35,766 bases of DNA from CAZOSF01 sp964582415 (GTDB lineage: Bacteria > Bacteroidota > Bacteroidia > Flavobacteriales > Flavobacteriaceae). This document shows, in pieces, positions 29,634 to 35,766 of this stretch (the first letter of the stretch is position 1; each line of letters starts with the position of its first letter). The notes under the pieces were generated by a model. The model made no database searches, was not told the DNA's origin, and saw nothing but the letters and a program-made list of their open reading frames with translations. The DNA is taken from contig CAZOSF010000016.1 in assembly GCA_964582415.1 (NCBI GenBank), positions 1 to 35,766 on the forward strand, written 5' to 3'. The translations under genes were made by a program, and so were the position numbers.

Positions 29634-30091
29634 CAAATGCAGCCTTACAGGAATTGATCGCTAGCTGGATTCCCGATTTGGAATTTTCAGAAGAAGGATC
29701 CGAGTTTTTGAATGTTACGGTGGCTCCAGCTCAGCTTCACGAGCTGATGCGAAAATTAAAAGAAACCCCTGAAACGCATTTTGATTATCTCTTTTGCTTA
29801 TCCGGGGTGGATTGGTTGCCTGCATTGGAAGTGGTATACCACTTAGAATCGACTGTTCACCGCCATATCATAGTGGTTCGTGTACGTACAGAGGATCGGG
29901 AAAATCCACGGTTCGATACGGTCTCGGATATCTGGCACACAGCCGAATTCCACGAACGGGAAGTATATGATTTCTTCGGAATTACCTTCAATAACCATCC
30001 GAATATGAAACGTTTGTTCATGACAGATGAATGGGATGGATACCCGCTCCGAAAGGATTACGAAGACGAAATTAATATGGTCATTAAATAA
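29630..30091 (+). CDS. nuoC: Complex I subunit NuoC (30 kDa subunit)
   Basis: NuoC is a peripheral-arm subunit that packs against NuoD and helps to place the quinone chamber. The 153-residue protein shows the family signature in the C-terminal half: SDIWHTAEFHEREVYDFFGI, followed by HPNMKRLFMTDEWDGYPLRKDY (about 123-144). It is a separate gene, not fused to nuoD as in Bacteroides and some enterics. It overlaps nuoB by four bases and is six bases from nuoD. Confidence 0.95.
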   Translation: MTNAALQELIASWIPDLEFSEEGSEFLNVTVAPAQLHELMRKLKETPETHFDYLFCLSGVDWLPALEVVYHLESTVHRHIIVVRVRTEDRENPRFDTVSDIWHTAEFHEREVYDFFGITFNNHPNMKRLFMTDEWDGYPLRKDYEDEINMVIK

Positions 30092-30097
30092 GGTGGT

Positions 30098-31219
30098 ATG
30101 GAAACAATCACCAAAACGAACAACTTTAAATCGGAGGAATACTTCATCAACATGGGGCCACAGCACCCAGCTACCCATGGCGTCCTTCGATTACTGCTTA
30201 CCATAGACGGTGAGATTATCAAGAAAGTGGAACCCGATTTGGGCTATATCCACCGATCCATTGAGAAAATGTGTGAACGGGATAGTTACCAGCAAATCGT
30301 ACACCTTACCGACCGAATGGATTACCTATCTGCCAATATCAATAACGAGGCGGTTTGTCTTGCGGTAGAAAAGGCTTTGGAATTGGAAGTGCCCGATCGT
30401 GTGAAGGTCATTCGAACCATCATTGGAGAACTTACACGTATTGCTTCTCATACCCTGTGGTGGGGTGTAATGGGAATGGACCTAGGTGCTTTAACCACCT
30501 ACTTCTATGGTTTTAGAGATCGTGAAATGATCAATGATATCATGGAGGAAACCTGTGGAGCTCGCCTTACCATGAATTACAATGTTCCCGGTGGATTGAT
30601 GTACGATATCCATCCCAACTTTGTAAATCGGGTAAAAGCCTTCGTTGCCCATTTCAAAACAAAGATTCCAGAGTACGATGAACTTCTTACGGGAAATGTG
30701 ATTTTCCAAAAACGTACGAAAGGGGTTGGGATACTTACAAAAGAAGATGCTATATCCTTTGGTGCTTCTGGTCCTGTGGGACGTGGTTCAGGATATTCTT
30801 GTGATGTTCGCAAGCATCACCCCTATAGTGCCTACGACCGTGTTCAATTTAATGAGGCGCTGGAAACTGCAGGAGACACATTTGCACGGTATAAAGTGCG
30901 TATTCAAGAACTATGGGAATCGGTTTCTATTATCGAACAACTTATCGACACGATTCCTGAAGGTGAACATAGGGTAGCCACTAACGCCGTAATCAAATTG
31001 CCGAAAGGTGAATTTTACCAAAAGGTAGAAACCGCCCGCGGTGAATTGGGGGTATATATTATAAGTACTGGAACTAAAAACCCATACCGTGTGAAATTTA
31101 GATCACCGGGATTTTCCAATCTTTCCTTACTCAACCATATTTCGGTTGGGGGCAAAATTGGAGATTTGGTTGCCACTATGGCTACTTTGGATTTAGTGAT
31201 TCCAGATATCGATCGATAA
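30098..31219 (+). CDS. nuoD: Complex I subunit NuoD (49 kDa subunit)
   Basis: NuoD forms most of the quinone-binding chamber together with NuoB. The 373-residue protein carries the conserved NMGPQHPATHGVLR (about 18-31), DLGYIHRSIEKMCE, DRMDYLS and, near the C-terminus, YRVKFRSPGFSNL. The histidine and the downstream tyrosine and aspartate positions expected at the quinone head-group site appear kept (PQHPATHG; DRMDY). Length is slightly below the usual 390-400. The next gene, ten bases downstream, is nuoH rather than nuoE, so the NADH dehydrogenase module is not encoded at its normal place. Confidence 0.95.
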   Translation: METITKTNNFKSEEYFINMGPQHPATHGVLRLLLTIDGEIIKKVEPDLGYIHRSIEKMCERDSYQQIVHLTDRMDYLSANINNEAVCLAVEKALELEVPDRVKVIRTIIGELTRIASHTLWWGVMGMDLGALTTYFYGFRDREMINDIMEETCGARLTMNYNVPGGLMYDIHPNFVNRVKAFVAHFKTKIPEYDELLTGNVIFQKRTKGVGILTKEDAISFGASGPVGRGSGYSCDVRKHHPYSAYDRVQFNEALETAGDTFARYKVRIQELWESVSIIEQLIDTIPEGEHRVATNAVIKLPKGEFYQKVETARGELGVYIISTGTKNPYRVKFRSPGFSNLSLLNHISVGGKIGDLVATMATLDLVIPDIDR

Positions 31220-31229
31220 AATGTAGGAT

Positions 31230-32056
31230 ATGAATACATTAACCAGCTTAATCGAAAGGTTGTATCAAGGCTTCTTCATCAGTGCAAATTTCACTTTTGG
31301 GGATATATTGGAAATGGCACTTATCGCAATTATTTATTTAGGTGTATTTGCTGTTTTGGGATTGTTTTTGGTGCTACTCGAAAGAAGGGTGGCTGCTTGG
31401 TTTCAATTGCGAATCGGCCCCAATAGGGTGGGACCCCAAGGGTTGCTTCAAACCATGGCCGATGCCCTAAAATTGGTATCGAAAGAGCTTACAGGTACCG
31501 AGAAGGCCGATAAGTTCTTGTATAACCTGGCGCCCTACTTTGTTATCATCTCTGCCCTGATGGCCATGGCCGTCATTCCGTTTTCAGGCCAATTCCAAGC
31601 TTTTGATATCAACATAGGGATCTTCTTTCTCATCGCTGTATCTTCGGTGGGAGTGATTGGAATCCTTCTCGGGGGCTGGAGTAGCAATAACAAGTTTTCA
31701 TTGATTGGAGCCATGCGAAGTGGGGTTCAAACCATTAGCTATGAGCTCTCGGTTGGATTATCCCTTCTTACCATGATCGTGCTCACTGGAACCTTGCAAT
31801 TATCTGAAATCATTGAGGTTCAAAAAGACGGATGGCTAATCGTTCAAGGGCATGTGCCTGCCATTATCGCCTTTATGATTTACATGATTTCCGGTACCGC
31901 AGAAACCAACCGAGCCCCTTTCGATATGGTAGAAGCCGAATCGGAATTGGGGGCAGGGTTCCATACCGAATACTCAGGGATGAAATTCGCCTATTTCTTT
32001 TTGGCCGAGTTTATCAATATGTTCATCATCGCTTCCATTGCCACTACCGTTTTTTT
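31230..32056 (+). CDS. nuoH: Complex I membrane subunit NuoH (3' end lost in gap)
   Basis: NuoH links the peripheral arm to the proton-pumping membrane arm and lines the quinone entry. Seen are about 275 of the usual 330-350 residues: LLERRVAAWFQLRIGPNRVGPQG (about 49-71), a series of helices, and the conserved acidic loop ETNRAPFDMVEAESELGAGFHTEYSGMKFA (about 222-251). The sequence then runs into 100 N. The drawn reading frame continues through the gap into nuoI, but this is an artefact of the placeholder length: NuoH must stop, and NuoI start, within the missing bases. It starts ten bases after nuoD. Confidence 0.95.
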
Positions 32057-32156
32057 NNNNNNNNNNNNNNNNNNNNNNNNNNNNNNNNNNNNNNNNNNNN
32101 NNNNNNNNNNNNNNNNNNNNNNNNNNNNNNNNNNNNNNNNNNNNNNNNNNNNNNNN
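32057..32156. other. Assembly gap (100 N placeholder) spanning nuoH end and nuoI start
   Basis: Exactly 100 N. It hides the last 60-70 residues of NuoH, the intergenic junction and the N-terminus of NuoI. The open frame across it falsely joins the two genes. Confidence 0.95.
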
Positions 32157-32588
32157 ACCGGGATGAAGGTGACGGGAGGATATTTTTTAAGGTCTCGAAA
32201 AGGGGCCATTACCCAACAATATCCGGACAACCGTGACACCCTGAAGATGTTCGATCGCTTTAGGGGAGAGGTAATCATGCCACACGACGAGAATAATGAA
32301 CATGCTTGCACCGGCTGTCAGAAGTGTGAGTTGGCCTGTCCGAATGGGTCGATAGAAATCGTGTGGGACCGGGGTATCGATGAAACAACCGGCAAAAAGA
32401 AGAAGAAGATCGACACCTTCGTTTATCACCTTAGCTTGTGCACCATGTGTGGACTCTGTATTGATGCTTGCCCCACCGATGCTATAGTTTGGGGACAGAA
32501 TTTTGAGAATTCAGTCTATGATAGGACACAACTCACCCGAGTATTAAATAAACCTGGCTCTAAAGTACGGGCTGGAATAGAAGATTAA
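32157..32588 (+). CDS. nuoI: Complex I subunit NuoI (5' end lost in gap)
   Basis: NuoI is the 2[4Fe-4S] ferredoxin-like subunit carrying clusters N6a and N6b, next to NuoB. The visible 143 residues contain CTGCQKCELACP and CTMCGLCIDACPTDAI, both complete four-cysteine motifs. Between them lies a loop with five consecutive lysines (GKKKKKID). In 11-subunit complexes without NuoEFG, NuoI is the exposed iron-sulfur subunit and the likely docking site for ferredoxin. The true start lies in the preceding gap. nuoJ starts three bases after the stop. Confidence 0.94.
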   Translation, partial: TGMKVTGGYFLRSRKGAITQQYPDNRDTLKMFDRFRGEVIMPHDENNEHACTGCQKCELACPNGSIEIVWDRGIDETTGKKKKKIDTFVYHLSLCTMCGLCIDACPTDAIVWGQNFENSVYDRTQLTRVLNKPGSKVRAGIED

Positions 32589-32591
32589 AAG

Positions 32592-33116
32592 ATGGAAAAA
32601 GTCCTGTTTTATATCCTTGCCGTTATTGCCATCGTATTCGCATTGGCGTCGGTAATGAGCCGTAAAATGCTACGGTCGGTCATTTACCTCCTGTTCGTTC
32701 TCTGTAGCATTGCTGGCTTCTATTTTATGGTGGATTACAATTTCCTAGCCGCCATACAGCTCACGGTCTATGCAGGAGGGATTGTGGTGCTCATCATTTT
32801 CTCTGTATTGTTGGTGCACCATATCGAAATGGAATTGGAGATTGCAAAATTTCCAAAGCAAATCGCTACAGCCCTATTAAGTTTGGTAGGGATTGGGGTA
32901 TTCCTCTACACAATTTATAACCATGATTTTCCTGTAGCTACTACATCCGTTACTACCACCACAGAAGAAATTGGAGCACAGCTTTTAAATTTTGGAGAAG
33001 GCGGATTTGTGCTGCCTTTTGAAGTAATCAGTATTCTCTTGTTAGCGGTTATGGTGGGCGCTATCATACTCGCTAAAGGCAAACCAAAGTCGAACCAAAA
33101 TACCGACCAACCATGA
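32592..33116 (+). CDS. nuoJ: Complex I membrane subunit NuoJ
   Basis: NuoJ is a five-helix membrane subunit near the E-channel and the junction to the pumping modules. The 174-residue protein starts MEKVLFYILAVIAIVFALAS and contains the typical third helix LTVYAGGIVVLIIFSVLLV (about 57-75), including the pi-bulge region with Y-A-G. The last helix (EVISILLLAVMVGAIILAKG) ends in a hydrophilic tail. It overlaps nuoK by four bases (ATGA). Confidence 0.94.
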   Translation: MEKVLFYILAVIAIVFALASVMSRKMLRSVIYLLFVLCSIAGFYFMVDYNFLAAIQLTVYAGGIVVLIIFSVLLVHHIEMELEIAKFPKQIATALLSLVGIGVFLYTIYNHDFPVATTSVTTTTEEIGAQLLNFGEGGFVLPFEVISILLLAVMVGAIILAKGKPKSNQNTDQP

Positions 33117-33430
33117 TAGCAGGAGTTAGCATTTATGAATTTCTCACGGTGACCACTATTTTGTTTTTCATTGGGGTCTATGGGTTTATTACCCGTAAGA
33201 ATTTGATTTCAATACTCATTTCAATTGAATTGTTGTTGAATTCTGCCGTGGTGAATTTTGTCGTCATCAATAAGTACCTCTATCCGGATGTATTGGAAGG
33301 AGTTGTATTCGGAATATTTATTATCGCTGTTGCGGCGGCTGAAACCGCCTTGGCCGTGTCTATCGTAATTAGCCTATACAGACAGATAAGTTCTGTGGAG
33401 GTGAAAGATATAGAAACCTTGAAGCACTAA
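33113..33430 (+). CDS. nuoK: Complex I membrane subunit NuoK
   Basis: NuoK is a three-helix subunit that contributes proton-path glutamates. The 105-residue protein has normal length and shows both conserved acidic positions: SIELLLNSAVVNFV (Glu about 38) and AAAETALAVSIVI (Glu about 74). It is the MrpC-like unit of the complex. It overlaps nuoJ by four bases and is four bases from nuoL. Confidence 0.95.
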   Translation: MIAGVSIYEFLTVTTILFFIGVYGFITRKNLISILISIELLLNSAVVNFVVINKYLYPDVLEGVVFGIFIIAVAAAETALAVSIVISLYRQISSVEVKDIETLKH

Positions 33431-33434
33431 TGTT

Positions 33435-34739
33435 ATGGACCTAAGTTATGTACTTGCGATTCCCCTAATACCCCTTGCGGTATTCTTATTGTTGGGGCTC
33501 TTCTACAACAGTATCAAACCGGGTATTTCCGGATATGTTGGTGTTGCCGGCTTGGCCTTGTCCACGGTNNNNNNNNNNNNNNNNNNNNNNNNNNNNNNNN
33601 NNNNNNNNNNNNNNNNNNNNNNNNNNNNNNNNNNNNNNNNNNNNNNNNNNNNNNNNNNNNNNNNNNNNCTTTTCCCATTGTATCATTTTATTGAAGACGG
33701 ATTTGCTCTGCAAATCGTAGCGTATGTAGGGGCCTTTTCTGCTCTATTTGCAGCCGTAATTGCCATAACCCAGACCGATATAAAAAGGGTGTTGGCGTAT
33801 TCTACCATGTCGCAAATTGGCTATATGATGTTGGCATTAGGTGTTTCTGGTTATGGCGGGCATGAGGGCGTTGGATATACAGCCTCCATGTTCCACTTAT
33901 TTACCCATGCCATGTTCAAAGCATTACTTTTCTTGGGAGCGGGTTCTGTTATTCATGCAGTACATTCCAATTTCCTTCAAGATATGGGTGGTTTGCGAAA
34001 ATACATGCCCATTACCAATGCCACTTTTTTAATTGCCGCATTGGCCATTGCAGGTGTACCCCCTTTGGCTGGTTTTTGGAGTAAGGATGAAATCTTGGTA
34101 GCCGCTTACGAAAACAGTCAATTGCTCTATATACTCGGTGTGTTTGTTGCTGGATTGACTGCTTTCTATGTGTTCAAAATTTACTTTGGAATTTTCTGGG
34201 GACAGGATCGAAAGTATGAAAAGAAACCCCATGAATCTCCTGGTAGTATGACAGGTCCTTTGCTCATTCTAGCATTGTTGAGCGCCGTTGTTGGATTCAT
34301 TCCGTTTAGTGAATTTGTCGCCCCCGATAAAGTACCTTACGAAACCCATTTGCACTATTCCTTGGCCGCCATTGCTAGTCTAGTTGCCTTGCTTGGCATT
34401 TTCTTGGCTTGGCTATTCTATAAAAAAACCAACGAATTGCCCGATCGTTACGCCCAGCGATTTGGTGTTTTTTACAAATGGGCTTTTCGAAAATTTTATA
34501 TAGATGAAGTCTATTTATTTGTGACCAAAAAGATTTTGTTCAACCAAGTTGCCCATAGGTTTGCAAGATTCGACAGGCGATTTGTGGATGGAACGATGGT
34601 GGGTATTGGGAACAGTACCGTCTGGACCTCGAGTAAAATAAAAGGCTTGCAATCGGGTAGGGTGCAGGACTATGCCTACGGCTTTGTGGTAGGTGCAGTG
34701 CTTCTGGCCATACTGTTGATTTATCTATGGACCCTTTAA
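33435..34739 (+). CDS. nuoL: Complex I proton-pumping subunit NuoL (interrupted by assembly gap)
   Basis: NuoL is the distal antiporter-like proton pump with a long lateral helix. The first 45 residues precede 100 N. The protein resumes within the conserved core: TQTDIKRVLAYSTMSQIGYMMLALG, then SMFHLFTHAMFKALLFLGAG with key lysine and histidines, GVPPLAGFWSKDEIL, and a C-terminal part rich in aromatic residues (RKFYIDEVYLFVTKKILF). NuoL is usually 600-650 residues and about 400 are accounted for, so some 600-700 bases are probably missing, not 100. The N-terminal pump lysine/glutamate pair falls in the gap. nuoM starts nine bases downstream. Confidence 0.94.
   Translation: MDLSYVLAIPLIPLAVFLLLGLFYNSIKPGISGYVGVAGLALSTXXXXXXXXXXXXXXXXXXXXXXXXXXXXXXXXXXLFPLYHFIEDGFALQIVAYVGAFSALFAAVIAITQTDIKRVLAYSTMSQIGYMMLALGVSGYGGHEGVGYTASMFHLFTHAMFKALLFLGAGSVIHAVHSNFLQDMGGLRKYMPITNATFLIAALAIAGVPPLAGFWSKDEILVAAYENSQLLYILGVFVAGLTAFYVFKIYFGIFWGQDRKYEKKPHESPGSMTGPLLILALLSAVVGFIPFSEFVAPDKVPYETHLHYSLAAIASLVALLGIFLAWLFYKKTNELPDRYAQRFGVFYKWAFRKFYIDEVYLFVTKKILFNQVAHRFARFDRRFVDGTMVGIGNSTVWTSSKIKGLQSGRVQDYAYGFVVGAVLLAILLIYLWTL
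33569..33668. other. Assembly gap (100 N placeholder) in nuoL
   Basis: Exactly 100 N. Expected NuoL length implies 600 bases or more are missing. Confidence 0.95.
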
Positions 34740-34748
34740 AAGATTGAT

Positions 34749-35766
34749 ATGGATATTCTTTCTTTATTTATTGTAATCCCACTGCTAACCGTCCTGGTTT
34801 TGGTTTTCAGCAAAAACCTAAAACAGGCAAGAACAATCTCCATGATAGGAAGTTTTGTTCAACTGGGAATGGCCATTAACCTAATATTCGCTTACATGAA
34901 GGAGCGTTCCGTGAATACGGATATAATGGTGTTCACAAGGGATATGGTCTGGTTCAAACCTTTCAATATCCATTACAACATTGGGGTAGATGGAATTTCT
35001 GTAGCACTGATTACGTTAACGGCTATTGTAGTTTTGGCTGGAGTTTTTATCTCTTGGAAAATCAAAGACCTTCCAAAGGAATTTTTCATTTCCTTGATCA
35101 TACTATCCACAGGGGTTTATGGCTTTTTTATTTCGATAGACTTATTTACCATGTTCGTCTTTTTCGAGATTGCGGTGATTCCTATGTATCTTTTAATAGG
35201 AATTTGGGGCTCTGGACCCAAGGAGTTTTCAGCTATGAAACTGACCCTAATGTTAATGGGGGCTTCAGCAGTACTCTTGGTGGGTATACTCGGCGTATAT
35301 TTTAATTCGAATGCTGGGGGTGGTCCTTTGACCTTTAATATCTTGGAAATCGCTCAATCGAATATTCCTCAGGAGATCCAAAAAATATTTTTCCCCTTAG
35401 TGTTTATTGGTTTTGCGGTAATCGGAGCCCTGTTCCCATTCCATACCTGGTCTCCGGATGGTCACGCCTCTGCGCCCACGGCGGTTTCAATGTTGCACGC
35501 AGGGGTGTTGATGAAACTAGGCGGATATGGTGTCTTTAGAGTGGCTATGTATCTTATGCCCGTTGGAGCCCTACATTGGTCTACTTTATTTATTATACTT
35601 TCTGCCTTCGGAGTGATTTATGGAGCTTTCGCAGCCATTCGTCAAACCGATTTGAAATACATCAATGCCTATTCATCGGTAAGTCACCTCGGAATGGTGC
35701 TTTTTGCACTGCTCATGATGAATGCCACCGCTTGGAATGGCGCTATCCTGCAATCCTTATCCCATG
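34749..35766 (+). CDS. nuoM: Complex I proton-pumping subunit NuoM (3' end outside window)
   Basis: NuoM is the middle antiporter-like proton pump of complex I. About 339 codons are present, and the gene runs off the end of the window. It begins MDILSLFIVIPLLTVLVLVF. The conserved features are NIGVDGISVALI (about 77-88), MFVFFEIAVIPMYLLIGIWG with the pump glutamate of the NuoM family, FPFHTWSPDGHASAPTAVSMLHAGVLMKLGGYG (about 235-267) with its lysine and histidines, and RQTDLKYINAYSSVSHLG. The start was placed by eye at the ATG nine bases after nuoL. nuoN would be expected next. Confidence 0.95.
   Translation, partial: MDILSLFIVIPLLTVLVLVFSKNLKQARTISMIGSFVQLGMAINLIFAYMKERSVNTDIMVFTRDMVWFKPFNIHYNIGVDGISVALITLTAIVVLAGVFISWKIKDLPKEFFISLIILSTGVYGFFISIDLFTMFVFFEIAVIPMYLLIGIWGSGPKEFSAMKLTLMLMGASAVLLVGILGVYFNSNAGGGPLTFNILEIAQSNIPQEIQKIFFPLVFIGFAVIGALFPFHTWSPDGHASAPTAVSMLHAGVLMKLGGYGVFRVAMYLMPVGALHWSTLFIILSAFGVIYGAFAAIRQTDLKYINAYSSVSHLGMVLFALLMMNATAWNGAILQSLSH

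Noticed and set aside
31230..32588. Single fused NuoH-NuoI protein
   Set aside because: The fusion exists only because 100 N keep the frame; both proteins lack their expected end or start, so they are two genes separated by a gap.
1..35766. CRISPR arrays, tRNA or rRNA genes, insertion sequences, prophage
   Set aside because: No regularly spaced repeats, tRNA-like cloverleaf, transposase, integrase or phage proteins were seen on either strand.

Overview
The window looks like a draft chromosome segment from a marine-type member of the Flavobacteriaceae (Bacteroidota). Supporting signs are a secreted protein with a type IX secretion C-terminal sorting domain, Bacteroidota-style -7 promoter elements (TAnnTTTG) upstream of many genes, few Shine-Dalgarno sites, and families typical of flavobacteria (DUF4271 next to hemD, DUF4296 lipoprotein, PhoB/PhoR-like pair). 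It carries four runs of exactly 100 N (in pckA, nuoB, nuoH/nuoI and nuoL). These are gap placeholders, because the proteins spanning them are far too short for their families. No tRNA, rRNA, insertion sequence, prophage or CRISPR array was seen.

Positions 1-21312 are mostly housekeeping genes in short operons: the 3' end of leuS, a YugP-like zinc peptidase, a saccharopine-dehydrogenase-family enzyme, a DUF423 membrane protein, pckA, DUF4271-hemD, a polyprenol-phosphate sugar transferase with dihydroorotase and a DUF4296 lipoprotein, an SDR-type epimerase, tyrS, a three-gene cluster (LuxE-like adenylating enzyme, membrane transglutaminase-like protein, DUF350-like membrane protein), a T9SS cargo protein, a two-component system, a MurG-like glycosyltransferase, trmB, a LysE-type exporter, an alkyltransferase-like protein, and the Fe-S genes mrp and nfuA. 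Several starts were moved downstream of the first possible codon because a -7 element lies between the two candidates.

Positions 21409-35766 form a ferredoxin-centred energy module. A large pyruvate:ferredoxin oxidoreductase (nifJ) and a small HEPN protein lie on the minus strand, followed by a minus-strand Alvin-type 2[4Fe-4S] ferredoxin. On the plus strand, korA-korB (2-oxoglutarate:ferredoxin oxidoreductase) run directly into nuoA-B-C-D-H-I-J-K-L-M. Only 10 bases separate nuoD from nuoH, so nuoE, nuoF and nuoG, the NADH-oxidising input module, are absent from this locus. The simplest reading is that pyruvate and 2-oxoglutarate reduce ferredoxin, and ferredoxin feeds an 11-subunit-type complex I. 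Comparable arrangements are known from Campylobacter, Chlorobi and Bacteroides, so the concept is not new; the korAB-nuo operon layout and its apparent regulation are the parts worth following up.

The most notable non-coding signal is a perfect inverted repeat TGAC-N4-GTCA (a Crp/Fnr-like TGA-N6-TCA core). It occurs once between the divergent ferredoxin and korA genes and once upstream of nifJ. In the divergent region its centre is exactly 33 bp from the -7 element on each side. The same 33 bp spacing leads to a weak -7-like sequence in front of nifJ. This suggests one Crp/Fnr-family activator controlling the whole module, which is an inference from sequence geometry only.
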